In this document: one piece after another, positions 34,207 to 44,390 of the stretch
How positions within the stretch are numbered: the first letter of the stretch is position 1
Layout: each line of letters starts with the position of its first letter
Assembly (NCBI GenBank): GCA_963695705.1
Contig: CAVOHB010000014.1
Coordinates: 45,336-109,335 of the forward strand
Reading direction: 5' to 3'
DNA from: JBKPNJ01 sp963695705
GTDB taxonomy: Bacteria; Actinomycetota; Actinomycetes; Propionibacteriales; Nocardioidaceae
DNA: 64,000 nt
Made by a program: the position numbers and the translations under genes
Notes under the pieces: generated by a model
Seen by the model: the letters and a program-made list of their open reading frames with translations, nothing else
What the model was told of the DNA's origin: nothing
Database searches by the model: none

Positions 34207-35081
34207 TGTCTGACGCGGGTAAGGCCCCGCCGGGACCGACCAGCAGAAAGCGCCGCTCGTTCCATCCGCGCTACCCGGCGTGGCTGACCTCGCCGTCGCT
34301 GCTCTACTACGCGATCTTCTTCCTGGGACCGCTGGCCATCCTGGTGGCATTCTCCCTCGCGACCCAGACCGGCTTCAACGCGATCACGTACGGCTTCGAC
34401 ACCAGCCAGTACCACCTTGTGACAGGCTCGCTCTACCTCGGCATCTTCTGGCGCACGCTTGTCATGGCGGCGATCGGCTCGGCGCTCACGATGATCGTCG
34501 GCTACCCGATCGCCTATTGGATGGCGCGCTACCTCTCGACGTACAAGATGCTGGTGTTGTTGCTCGTGCTGGTGCCGTTCTGGACGTCGTTCCTGATCCG
34601 GACATACGCGCTGAAGATCATCCTCGACCCCCACGGCTATCTAGCCCAGAACTTGGGAATCGACATCATGTTCACCAAGTACGCCGTGGCAGTGGGCCTC
34701 ATCTACAACTACCTGCCGCTGTTCATCATCCCGGTCTTCGCGTCGCTGGAGCGGATGGACTGGACTCTCATCGAGGCGGCGACCGACCTCGGGGCTCATC
34801 CGTTCGATGCGTTCCGGCAGATCACCCTTCGGCTCACACTGCCCGGCGTCGTGACCGGCGCGCTGCTCGTGTTCATTCCGATGTCGGGGGAATACATCAT
34901 TCCGAACATTCTCGGCGGCGGTAACTACGAGTTCGTGGGTAACCTCATCGGCGACCAGTTCAACTCCGCGCAGAACCAGCCTTTCGGGTCCGCACTGTCG
35001 ATCAGCCTGATGATCGCGCTCTCGGTGTTCGTGGCGGTCTACATCGTCTTCGCGACCAAGGAGGAGCGTTTCGGTGCGTAG
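34206..35081 (+). CDS. potB: Polyamine-type ABC importer, permease 1
   Basis: ATG 34206 shares its first base with the potD stop (TGATG). The 291-residue protein has about six membrane helices and the EAA loop EAATDLGAHPFDAFRQITL, which contacts PotA. The N-terminal 25 residues are basic and cytosolic (SRKRRSFHPRYP). PotB-like features include SFLIRTYALKIIL. It pairs with PotC to form the channel. Confidence 0.9.
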   Translation: MSDAGKAPPGPTSRKRRSFHPRYPAWLTSPSLLYYAIFFLGPLAILVAFSLATQTGFNAITYGFDTSQYHLVTGSLYLGIFWRTLVMAAIGSALTMIVGYPIAYWMARYLSTYKMLVLLLVLVPFWTSFLIRTYALKIILDPHGYLAQNLGIDIMFTKYAVAVGLIYNYLPLFIIPVFASLERMDWTLIEAATDLGAHPFDAFRQITLRLTLPGVVTGALLVFIPMSGEYIIPNILGGGNYEFVGNLIGDQFNSAQNQPFGSALSISLMIALSVFVAVYIVFATKEERFGA

Positions 35082-35997
35082 GGTATTCGGCGCCAAGCAC
35101 CTCTTCGCCGCCTGGGCGGCGTGCGTCTTCGCATTCCTGTATCTGCCGATCGCGGTGATGGTACTTTTCGCGTTCAACACGCCCTCCCCCGTGGCGCTCG
35201 CGGACTTCCACGGATCGAACGTCTGCAACATCCCGCCGACCCAGCTCGGCAACATGACGGTCTGGAACGGCTTCACCACCTGCTGGTTCAGCGCGGGACT
35301 GCACGACCAGACCTACATTCCCGCGATTGTCACCAGCCTCAAGATCGCCGCGGCGTCTGCCGCCATCTCGACCCTGCTCGGTCTGTGCGCCGCGCTGGCG
35401 CTCGCCCGGATGAACAAGCTCCTGCGCGTCCCGTTCGATGCGATCGTGTACCTGACGCTCGTCGTTCCGGAGATCGTCATCGCCGTCGCCTCGCTGATCT
35501 TCTTCGTCCAGCTCCCGCGCTACGTTCCCTTCTTCCCACCGCTGGGTGCCACGACCGTGCTGCTGGGACAGATAGTGTTCAACGCATCCTTGGCAATGCT
35601 GGTCATCCGGGCGCGGTTCGTCGGGATGGGGGACACGCTCGAGGAGGCAGGCTACGACCTTGGGTCGGGCCGGCTGTCCACCTTTCGGCAGATAACTCTG
35701 CCACGGCTGATGCCGGCGATCATCGCCGCCGCCCTGCTGTCGTTCACGTTCTCGTTCGACGACTATGTCCTGCCGGCCTTCACCAACGGAACCACGAACA
35801 CCTGGCCCATCGTGCTCTACTCAGCGGTGAGGTTCGGCATCACACCCGCGGTCAATGCCTTGGCGACGATCATGCTGGTCATCACCATCGTCGTCATCGC
35901 CATCACCGGGCTGGTGCTGCGGCGGTCACCGGCCACATCCGGAACTCCATCAGAGGAGAGAGCCGAGGGGCTCGGCGCCTCGCTCAGGCTCGGCTGA
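35074..35997 (+). CDS. potC: Polyamine-type ABC importer, permease 2
   Basis: A 307-residue permease starting at GTG 35074, overlapping potB by 8 bp. It has six hydrophobic helices and the EAA loop EEAGYDLGSGRLSTFRQITL, with the PotC-like end FSFDDYVLPAFTNGTTNTWP. The first periplasmic loop (about 40-85) is longer than usual and contains two Cys. The C-terminal tail after the last helix is charged. It completes the importer operon; no further genes follow in the same direction before the glycanase. Confidence 0.9.
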   Translation: MRRVFGAKHLFAAWAACVFAFLYLPIAVMVLFAFNTPSPVALADFHGSNVCNIPPTQLGNMTVWNGFTTCWFSAGLHDQTYIPAIVTSLKIAAASAAISTLLGLCAALALARMNKLLRVPFDAIVYLTLVVPEIVIAVASLIFFVQLPRYVPFFPPLGATTVLLGQIVFNASLAMLVIRARFVGMGDTLEEAGYDLGSGRLSTFRQITLPRLMPAIIAAALLSFTFSFDDYVLPAFTNGTTNTWPIVLYSAVRFGITPAVNALATIMLVITIVVIAITGLVLRRSPATSGTPSEERAEGLGASLRLG

Positions 35998-36167
35998 CCG
36001 CGACCCGGACCGGACACCCGCTCCGCTACGTCATGCCGGGAGCGGTCCGCTCCGGTGCATCGCTACTAGGCTGGGGGTATGGACATCGCGACCGCGTGCC
36101 GCGCCCGGGTCAGCCGGCGGTGCGGCTGCGTCGCGGACCTCCGCCCCCGGGCTCGAGGTCCGCGCTC

Positions 36168-36272
36168 ATGATGAGCCGAGGCACCATCAGGTTCATCGCC
36201 GCGCTGCTCGCTGTCCTTCTCGCCGCAGCCGTTGCGGTGTACGCCTTCGACGGTGTGTGGTCGAGGACCTGA
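36168..36272 (+). CDS. Possible 34-residue single-pass membrane peptide
   Basis: ATG 36168 opens a 34-codon frame: a short basic start MMSRGTIR, one strong hydrophobic helix (FIAALLAVLLAAAVAVYAF) and a short polar end. No clear Shine-Dalgarno is present, and in-frame upstream sequence is open. It is listed because its composition is protein-like and it sits in an otherwise empty 400-bp gap. It may not be expressed. Confidence 0.3.
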   Translation: MMSRGTIRFIAALLAVLLAAAVAVYAFDGVWSRT

Positions 36273-36408
36273 GTCAACCGGGCTGAACCTTTCTCGCTGC
36301 TGAACGTCAGCCTTCGGCCGGGTCTTGCCCCGCACCGTTCGAGCCTGGCATATTCCTTAGGACAGTTTCCTGTCGGTTGGAGGGCTCATTCACTCAAACC
36401 ACGCGCTC

Positions 36409-38353
36409 GTGACGCTGGTCTCCGCGGCAGCTATCGGCGTCGCCGGAACGGTGGGGGCCGTCGGGGTACCGCCTTCCACGCCGCCCAGCGCCACGTCGCC
36501 GGGCGCGGCCCCGGCGGTGCACGCCAAGCCGCGGATCCGCCTTGACCAGTTGGGTTATCTGCCCCACGAAGTCAAGCATGCACGGCTGATGACCGCCGGA
36601 CGTCTGCGGCACGAACGGTTCGTCGTCGTCGATGCGCGCGGCGCGGTGGTCAGGCGCGGCAGCCCGTCGGACAAGCCGGTGGGCGGGTGGAACTCTCGCT
36701 ACCACGCCGTCTACGACCTCGCGTTCTCCAACCTGCACAAGACCGGGAGATACCGCCTCATCGCCCGTGGCCAGGTCACGGCACGGTCGCCGTTCTTCCG
36801 CATCTCCGGCGCGAAGACGATCTACGGCACGCTGCTGCACTACGGCGTGCGGTTCGACCAGGTGCAGCGCGACGGCGCGAACATCATCCGCGGACCCCTC
36901 AACCGCAGGCCCGCTCACCTCAACGACCGGAGCGCGCGGGTGTACGCCCGGCCGCATTTCGTCCCCGGCTCCAACACCGTCACCGACAAGGACCTGCACG
37001 CGCTCCGTGGCCGGGTCAACGTCGCGGGCGGCTGGTACGACGCCGGCGACTATCTGAAGTTCACCCATAGCACGGCCTACAACGATGTGCTGCTGCTGCT
37101 CAGCCAGCGGATGCTCGGCCACCGGGCACCGGCATCCCTCCGGGCGGAGGCCCGGCACGGCCTCGCCTGGCTGGGCAGGATGTGGGACTCCAGGGACCGC
37201 AGGCTCTATATCCAGGTCGGCATCGGCTCGGGAAACCGCGCCGGCACCTTCCACGGTGACCATGACAAGTGGCGGCTCCCACAGGCCGACGACGACGACC
37301 GCGGCCGCCTCGACCGCTACGTCTCACATCGTCCGGTGTTCGCGGCGGGGCCGCCCGGCGCCAGGATCAGTCCCAATCTGGTAGGTCGCGTGTCCGCTGC
37401 CTTCGCGCTGGCCGCCCAGGTCGACGCGGCACACCACCGTGCCCGGGCTCGGCGGGAACTCCGCCAGGCTCGGCTGCTGTACGCGCGAGCCGACACGAGC
37501 AGACCACCGAGGCCGTTGCTGACCGCGCTGCCGCACGCGTTCTACCCCGAGGGCAGCTGGCACGACGACATGGAGCTCGGAGCCACCGAGGTCGCACTTG
37601 CCTCGCGATCACTCGGCCGACCGGCCCGACCGTACGTCCGGGACGCCGCGAGGTGGGCCAAGGGATACCTGGCCAAGGAGTCGGGAGACACCCTCAACCT
37701 CTACGACACCAGCGCAATCGCCCACGCCGACCTGTTCCGAGCCATGCGGCGCACGGGTACGAGCTCGCGGTTCGACATCACGGCCCCAGAACCTCGTCAG
37801 AGACCTGCGCCGTCAGCTGCGTGGCGCGCTTCGCAGCGCCCGGAGGGACCCCTTCTCGGCCGGGGGAACGTACGACAACTTCGACGTCAACTCCCACACG
37901 TTCGGGCTGGTGGCCACGGCCGGCCTCTATCACCTGCTGACCGGTCCCTCCCGCTTCGACCGCCTCGCCACCAGGCAGCGCGACTGGCTGCTGGGCGGCA
38001 ATCCGTGGGGCGTCAGCGCGATGGTGGGTGTCGGTGCCCGGTACCCGCTGTGCATGCAGCACCAGATCGCGAACCTCAGCGGTACGACCGACGGCCGGCC
38101 ACCCATCGACCTTGGTGCGGTCGTCAACGGGCCGAACGCGGCCTCCATCTTCGCCGGCGGCCTCGGTGGTTTTCAGGACGGCATGGTGAGGTGCGCGGCG
38201 ACACGCGCCGCCAGGTACCCCGTGTTCGACGGTCGGCGCAGCCGGTACGTCGACGATGTTCGGTCATGGCAGACCGACGAGCCCGCTCTGGACATGACAG
38301 GCGCAGCCATCATCGCCGCGGCCGCGCAGCTGGCGGTCCATCGGCGTCGCTGA
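36409..38353 (+). CDS. Secreted GH9 glycoside hydrolase (cellulase-type), frameshifted as sequenced
   Basis: After a signal-like start (VTLVSAAAIGVAGTVGAVGV) comes a CelD_N Ig-like domain (IRLDQLGYLPHEVKHARL, about 45-135), then the GH9 (alpha/alpha)6 barrel with GGWYDAGDYLKF (Asp211 and Asp214, catalytic base site). The frame breaks near residue 460; the next frame continues with NLVRDLRRQLRGAL, GGNPWGVSAMVG and TDEPALDMTGA, whose Glu (about 624) is the catalytic acid. Removing one base near 37785-37792 gives 647 residues. It probably cleaves beta-1,4-glucans outside the cell. The start is uncertain: GGAGG at 36379 is too far from GTG 36409 and points to a rare ATT at 36388. Confidence 0.82.
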
Positions 38354-38359
38354 GTGTGC

Positions 38360-40549
38360 TCAGTGGCTGAGACCCACCGCAGTGGGAGGTCTCGTCCCGT
38401 CGGGTGCGTCGTCAGGCTGGCGCGGCACCGGTCTCACGGGGATCCGGCAGGTGAGACGCGTACCGCTGCCCGGCGGGCTCTTGACCTCCAGCGTTCCGTC
38501 GACGGCGGCGATACGGTCGGCCAGGCCCGACAAGCCGGACCCGCGCCGGTGGTCGGCCCCACCCACGCCGTCGTCGATGACGTCAAGGACGACGCTGTCG
38601 GCTGCTCGCGTGACCGTGATGGTCACCTCAGAGGCGCGGGCGTACTTCGCAACGTTGGTCAGGGCCTCGGCGACGACGAAGTAGAGGCTGCCCTCGACAG
38701 GTCCACTCGGGCGCTCATCGAGGTCGTACCGGAGCACGACTGGCACGGGTGACCGCTCAACCAGGGCGCTCAGGGCCGGTCCGAGCCCGCGGTCGGTCAG
38801 GATCGCCGGGTGGATGCCCCGGGCCAGCTCGCGGAGCTCGTCGATGGCCTGGCCGAGCTGCTGCGACGCCTGGTCGATCGCCGCGCGGGCGGCGTCCGCG
38901 GCGTCGATCCGTCCCCTCAGCATCCGCAGCATCAGCGCGACCGAGACCAGGCTCTGCTGGGCACCGTCGTGCAGGTTGCGTTCCAGCCGGCGTCGTTCCT
39001 CGTCCTGCGCGCTCACCAGGCGATGCCGGGAGCTGCGCAGGTCCTCCACCAGCCGAACGTTGCTCAGCACCAGCCCGGCCTGGGCGGCCACATCGTCGAG
39101 GAGCTTCTCCTCGGTGGGAGTGATCGGCTCCGTCGGCGGCTTCGCCACCGCGATCGCGCCCAGCAGCTCGCCGTGGTGTCTGACCGGAACGACGAGGTCA
39201 CCCTCGATGTCGGATACCTCTCCGGAGGCAATGACCGGCGCAGCGGCCTCGGCCTCGGTGCCGACGGGCCACCGTGCCTCCTCGACCAGGTTGGCTCCGA
39301 TCCTCAGCCAAACGGCAACACTGCGGGCCCCGACCCCCTGTGCGACGGTGCGGCTCATCATCGGCAGCAGGTCGGCAGCGTCGTACGTGCCGCCCATCCG
39401 GTCGGCGAAGTCCGACAGCACCTCGTACGGGGTGGCCCGGGCACCGTAGACGAGTCGGTTCGCGAACCGCTGAACCTTGTCACGCACCGGCTGGAAGACC
39501 ACCGCCACGACCGCGGTGGCGGCGATGGACAGGCCCAGGCTGGGTCGGTCACCGCGGCCCACCAGACTTCCGATGCCGACCACGATGGCGACGTACACCG
39601 CGGTGATGAACGACGCCAGCGTCCCGAAGAGCACGGCCTTGTTGATCACCACGTCGATGCCGTAGAGCCGGTACCGCAGGACGGCCACGCCGATCGAGGC
39701 GGGCACGAGCATGAAGCCGGCGACCGCGACCGTCTCCAGCAGCGCGAGCCAACCGGGCTTGCCCTGCGGCTCGGTGAACGCGATGTCGCAGCAGGTCGCC
39801 CCGGCGTACAGGACAGCGCAGAAGGCTGCTGCGGTCGTGAGCCACTTCAGCTGGAGACGCTGAACACCTGTCGAGCGGCGGAAACGAACGCCGATGGATA
39901 CCGCACTCAGGAGCAGACTGAGAGGGAACAGGAAGAAGAGGAGATCCCGCGCGACACGCAGGCCCGACAGGCCGGGTATCCCCAGCGGATTGTCCATCGG
40001 CGGCACCGTCACGTCTCTGAGCGGCCCGGGAGAGATGACGGTGGCCAGCAGCAGGATGACCACGGTCGAGCCCATGACCCAGGGCACGGCCCGCCAGCGG
40101 CGGGATACCAGTGCACCGTCCGGGAACAGCAGTAGCACGAAGGCGAGCAGAAACGCCGGCAGCACCCAGTTGACGGAAGTGAGCGTGGCGGCAGCACCCG
40201 CCCCTGGGTCTGAACCCGGCTCGCGGATGTTGCCGTAGCGTGCGTACGCTTCCACCGCGCTCCCCAGCAGGCCGACCAGCCCGAAGGCGAGCATCAGCCA
40301 GCCGATCCGGTTGCGCGGCTGTTGATACGCGATCGCGATGCCGACCACCGGAAAGCTGAAGAGCATGGCGTTGAGCAGCAGGTCGGCCAAGGCGCCACCG
40401 GTGGCGAACGACGTGTTGGTGTCCGAAGAATGCGTCGTCATGAGGACGGGCAGCGCACCGAGGAGCATCACGAGCGAGGCCCCGAACGCGCCCCAGGCCA
40501 GCCTCCGCAGCGTCGTGTCCGACAGTCGCCTCATGGTTCGATGGTCCAT
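38360..40549 (-). CDS. Large membrane sensor histidine kinase with GAF domain
   Basis: A 729-residue kinase. The first 350 residues hold about nine to ten hydrophobic helices, including GALVSRRWRAVPWVMGSTVV and the segment LRYRLYGIDVVINKAVLFG, which is typical of a class of actinobacterial kinases. A GAF domain follows (about 375-500, ending LLDDVAAQAGLVLSNVRL), then HisKA_3 with His527 in RNLHDGAQQSLV and an HATPase_c domain (VVAEALTNVAKYARA, DDGVGG, GLSGLADRI). No response regulator lies beside it, so it is an orphan here. It diverges from the DHA2 transporter, with a perfect palindrome between them. Confidence 0.9.
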   Translation of the reverse strand: MDHRTMRRLSDTTLRRLAWGAFGASLVMLLGALPVLMTTHSSDTNTSFATGGALADLLLNAMLFSFPVVGIAIAYQQPRNRIGWLMLAFGLVGLLGSAVEAYARYGNIREPGSDPGAGAAATLTSVNWVLPAFLLAFVLLLFPDGALVSRRWRAVPWVMGSTVVILLLATVISPGPLRDVTVPPMDNPLGIPGLSGLRVARDLLFFLFPLSLLLSAVSIGVRFRRSTGVQRLQLKWLTTAAAFCAVLYAGATCCDIAFTEPQGKPGWLALLETVAVAGFMLVPASIGVAVLRYRLYGIDVVINKAVLFGTLASFITAVYVAIVVGIGSLVGRGDRPSLGLSIAATAVVAVVFQPVRDKVQRFANRLVYGARATPYEVLSDFADRMGGTYDAADLLPMMSRTVAQGVGARSVAVWLRIGANLVEEARWPVGTEAEAAAPVIASGEVSDIEGDLVVPVRHHGELLGAIAVAKPPTEPITPTEEKLLDDVAAQAGLVLSNVRLVEDLRSSRHRLVSAQDEERRRLERNLHDGAQQSLVSVALMLRMLRGRIDAADAARAAIDQASQQLGQAIDELRELARGIHPAILTDRGLGPALSALVERSPVPVVLRYDLDERPSGPVEGSLYFVVAEALTNVAKYARASEVTITVTRAADSVVLDVIDDGVGGADHRRGSGLSGLADRIAAVDGTLEVKSPPGSGTRLTCRIPVRPVPRQPDDAPDGTRPPTAVGLSH

Positions 40550-40602
40550 CGACGCCGAGCCGAGGTCCAGCGTGTGGTCCCTGGAGATTCACGCGTCAGA
40601 TC

Positions 40603-40616
40603 CAGGGTTAACCCTG
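40603..40616. promoter_or_regulatory. Perfect 14-bp palindrome between kinase and efflux genes
   Basis: CAGGGTTAACCCTG lies about midway between the divergent kinase (start 40549) and transporter (start 40760). It resembles the GGGTCAACCCTGAG site at 6409 before the ABC-2 exporter. It is a likely binding site for a dimeric regulator controlling one or both genes. Confidence 0.55.
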
Positions 40617-40759
40617 AGTGCCGGTCGCCACCTCGGCGGCAAGGTGTCGGCGGGCGGTTCTACGCTGGTAGCGACTCTTGCTCCCACTGACCGATGAGTC
40701 TGCGCGGCGCCTGGAGTCCAAGAAGTCGAACGAAGACCACCGAGCAGGAGCCGAGGCCA

Positions 40760-42229
40760 ATGACAGCCACACATCAGACGGAGCTCCCCGACAGGATCGA
40801 CGGCGCGGTCCTCAAGATCGCCGGCGTCGTGGTCCTCGGCGCTGTCATGTCGATCCTCGACATCACCGTCGTCAACGTGGCGCTGCCGACCTTCGCCAAG
40901 GAGTTCAGTACACCTGACAACCCCGTGTCCTACGCGCACGTCGCCTGGACGGTGACGGCCTACACCCTGGCGCTCGCGACGGTCATCCCGATGAGCGGCT
41001 GGGCGGCCAACCGGTTCGGAACCAAGCGGCTCTACATGCTCGCGTTGCTGCTGTTCACCATGGGGTCGGCCCTGTGCGCCACCGCCTGGACGATCAACAT
41101 CCTCATCGCCTTCCGGGCGCTCCAGGGTCTCGGCGGCGGCATGCTGATGCCGGTCGGGATGACGATCATGACCAGGGCCGCTGGTCCGCATCGGATGGGC
41201 CGGCTGATGGCGATCCTCGGTGTCCCGATGTTGCTCGGCCCGATCCTCGGCCCGATCCTCGGTGGCTGGCTGATCCAGGTGGCCAGCTGGCACTGGATCT
41301 TCCTCATCAACGTCCCGATCGGCGCGGTCGCCCTCGTCTACTCCTTGCGCGCCCTGCCCAAGGACGCACCAGAGCCCACCGACTCGTTCGACTTCCTCGG
41401 CATGGCGCTGATGTCACCCGGGCTCGCGCTCTTCCTCTTCGGCGTCTCCTCGATCCCTGGCGAGGGCACCGTCAACTCGCCCAGGGTCTGGGTCTCGATG
41501 CTCATCGGGGCGCTGCTGATCCTCGCCTTCGTCTGGCACTCGTTCCGGCCCGAGCACCCGCTGCTGGACCTGCGCCTTTTCAAGGACCGCAACCTGAGGA
41601 TCTGCATCATCACGATGTTCATGTTCGCGGCGGCGTTCTTCGGTGGACTGCTGCTGGTGCCGTCCTACTACCAGACCGTGCGTGGCGAGAGTCCGCTGCA
41701 GGCTGGTCTACTGGTCGCACCTCAGGGCATCGGGGCGATGCTGACCATGCCCATCGCCGGTACGCTCACCGACAAGATCCCGATCGGCCGGATCGTCCCC
41801 GTTGGCCTCGCCCTCATCCTGGTGGGCATGTTCGGGCTCACCCAGCTCACCTCCGTGACGCCATACGGCGTGATCACCGCCGAGCTGGTCGTGATGGGAC
41901 TCGGCATGGGCGCCACGATGATGCCGCTGTTCACCGTCGCCCTGAGGAATCTCAAACACGCCGAAGTCGCCCGGGGCTCCACGTTGCTGAACATCAACCA
42001 GCAGATCTCCAGCTCGGTGGGCGTTGCGGTGATGTCCGTTCTGCTGACCAACCACCTCAAGGGCGCTACGACCGCTGCGGACGCCGGACAGGCGTTCGCC
42101 GACACCTATTGGGTCGCCTGGGTACTGGTGGTTCTGACGCTGATCCCGGCACTCATGCTGCCCCGGAAGCGGGAGCCGACAACCGAGGCTGCCGACGACC
42201 AGGCAATGCCACCTGTGCCTATGCACTGA
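40760..42229 (+). CDS. DHA2 (EmrB/QacA) family MFS efflux transporter
   Basis: ATG 40760 is chosen because AGGAG lies about 12 bases upstream; the frame extends to 40694 without such a site. The 489-residue protein has 14 predicted helices and DHA2 motifs: MSILDITVVNVALPTFAKEF in helix 1, a motif-A loop NRFGTKRLY and motif C-like GPILGPILGGWLI. It is a proton-driven exporter, probably of drugs or toxic metabolites. Its divergence from a sensor kinase over a shared palindrome suggests signal-dependent expression. Confidence 0.92.
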   Translation: MTATHQTELPDRIDGAVLKIAGVVVLGAVMSILDITVVNVALPTFAKEFSTPDNPVSYAHVAWTVTAYTLALATVIPMSGWAANRFGTKRLYMLALLLFTMGSALCATAWTINILIAFRALQGLGGGMLMPVGMTIMTRAAGPHRMGRLMAILGVPMLLGPILGPILGGWLIQVASWHWIFLINVPIGAVALVYSLRALPKDAPEPTDSFDFLGMALMSPGLALFLFGVSSIPGEGTVNSPRVWVSMLIGALLILAFVWHSFRPEHPLLDLRLFKDRNLRICIITMFMFAAAFFGGLLLVPSYYQTVRGESPLQAGLLVAPQGIGAMLTMPIAGTLTDKIPIGRIVPVGLALILVGMFGLTQLTSVTPYGVITAELVVMGLGMGATMMPLFTVALRNLKHAEVARGSTLLNINQQISSSVGVAVMSVLLTNHLKGATTAADAGQAFADTYWVAWVLVVLTLIPALMLPRKREPTTEAADDQAMPPVPMH

Positions 42230-42268
42230 ACGCCCGCCATGCACTGAACCCCTGCCACGGAGGTGGGC

Positions 42269-44345
42269 TCAGTTCGCCGCGAACCAGCGTCTGGACAGCG
42301 TGTCGTTGGCGTGGCCCGACCTGATCATGTCCGAGGACTTCTGCAGGTCGGCCGGCAGCGCAAAGTGGCAGGCAGCGCCTGCGCAGGTCCTCAGCTGCTG
42401 CAACACCGCGGCCAGCTCGGCCTGGGTGGCGGCGTATTCGGGGGTTCCGGACACACTGTTGAGCTCTCGCGGGTCGATGTAGAGGTCGTACAGCTCCCGC
42501 CACCCGTCGGCGTGCTCGATGTACAGGTACTGGTCGGTCCGCACACCCTGGGTGTAGCTGAGCGCATTGGGACCGGTGGTGTCGTAGGGGATCGGGTCCC
42601 CGTTGGCGTCCAGCGCGGTCTTGATCTTCAGCGGGCCGGTCTCGGTCGCGATGCCGCGGGTCCAGCTCGCGTCTCCGGATCGGGCAACGTCGAGCATCGA
42701 GACACCATCGAGGCTGGGCTTGCCGTTCGTCAGGTCCGGCGCCTGGCCGTCAGCCAGGTCAAGCAGGGTCGGTGCGACGTCGATGGTGGCGAAGGGGTCG
42801 TAGCGGACCTGGCCCTTGGGTATCCCGGGTCCCATCACCAGCAGCGGCACCCGCAGGGACGGCTCGTATGGGTAGATCTTGCCCTGCCGGATCCGATGTT
42901 CCCCGAGGAAGTAGCCGTTGTCGGAGGTGAAGATGACCAGCGTGTCCTGCAGCTCACCGGCATCCTGCAAGGCCCCCAGGATCCGCGGGATCTGGTCGTC
43001 GAGGATGGACTCGGCCTCGGCGCGCTGGCGGGTCGCCTCGAGGATGGCCGCCTGCTGGAAGTCGTTCAGAGGGTCCCGTCTCAGGAAGTCAGGCTTGTCG
43101 CTCATGTCGAACTCGCCCCCGGCGCCCGGTGCGGCTCTGATGATGGCGTTGAACACGTCACGCCGGTACGCGGGAACAGCCGGGGTGCTGATCCCCGGGA
43201 TGACCTCGGTGTCGTTGGTCACCTCTGCCGGTGGGTCGTCGGGGTCTCGCGGAGTGCCGTGGTGCGGGGCCGTGAACGACAGCCAGGTGAAGAACGGGGT
43301 TGTCGACGCCGCCTCAGCCGTGATCATGTGCGTCGCGATCCTGCCGTACGCGGTCGTCTGGTAGTGACCGGAGAGGTCCTGGATCGTCCCGTTACGGTTC
43401 AGATGGGTTCCCCAGTAGTTGTAGGTCCCTGCGTTGTCCAGTGATCCACGCCAGTCGTCCCATCCCGGCGGGATGTACGTCCTGGTGCTGCCGTCGCGCA
43501 CCAGCGGCGTGCCGTACCGGCTCTGCACCCCGTAGCCATTGAGGTACTTACCCAGGAAGCTGGTGTGGTAGCCGGCCCGCTGAAGCCACAGCGGAAGCGT
43601 CTCGGCGTCGTTGAGTGCGTGGAAGCCCCACGGGTCGCTGTGCGTCCATACGCCGTGGTTGTGCGGGTACTGCCCGGTGACGAACGACGCCCGTGACGGG
43701 CAACACAGCGGCAGCGGCGCGAACGAGTTGGCGAACCGAACGCCCTGCGACTCGATCAGCCGCTGCACGTTGGGCATCCAGGGCCCGTCGAGATCGTCGT
43801 CACGCATGTCGTCGGCCATCACGACCAGGATGTTGGGGCGAGTCTGCGCGTTGGTCGAAGCCGACGTGGCGTCGTCCGACGTCTGGTGTGGCGAATGCGC
43901 CACGACGGTGACCAGCATCCGAGGCGCGCCGGACAGGCAGGAGCGGGGCATCAACACCGTCGTCACTGCACTGCGCCGGCGGTTCGAACACCGTCCGCGT
44001 CTGGCATGTCCAGGGCTTGCCTCCGGGCCCCGCGAAATGGGATCCAGACGTCCCGTGCGGGATCGTCGCCATGTAGTCCGGCTCCGATGTTCCCGTGGTG
44101 TCGATGCCGATGGAGTCCCAACCCGTCCAGCGTGCACCGCGGTGGTAGACGGAGACCGCGACCCGTGCACCGGTGTTGTCCACCACCAGCTTGCCGATGT
44201 CGTGCCGACCGACCGCGGGCGTCGGACTCGGGTCCGGTGTGGTGCTGGTGTCAGCAGCGGCGGTTCCGTGGGTCAAGCCGGTAGCGGCGAGCACGCTCGC
44301 GAGCAGTGCCAGACCCGTGGTGACGGCGAGCCGCCGACGGTGCAT
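42269..44345 (-). CDS. Secreted sulfatase with N-terminal extra domain (frameshift as sequenced)
   Basis: The sulfatase core opens with RPNILVVMADDMRDDDLDG and carries the formylglycine site in PLCCPSRASFVTGQYPHNHG (Cys of C-x-P-S-R). Metal and active-site blocks such as FTSDNGYFLGEHR and PYEPSLRVPLLVMGPG follow. Upstream, in another frame, is a signal peptide (MHRRRLAVTTGLALLASVLA, ATG 44345) and a short domain (LVVDNTGARVAVSVYHRG ... SEPDYMATI) whose end fits the strand VTTVLMPRSCLSGAPRMLVT in the sulfatase frame. One extra base at about 43966-43975 separates them; without it the protein has 691 residues. It likely removes sulfate from external polysaccharides or aryl sulfates. Its formylglycine-generating enzyme is not in the window. 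Confidence 0.82.
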
Positions 44346-44390
44346 CACTCGCGGTCCCCCTGTCCCTGTCACAGAACGGCACCTGCTGGT

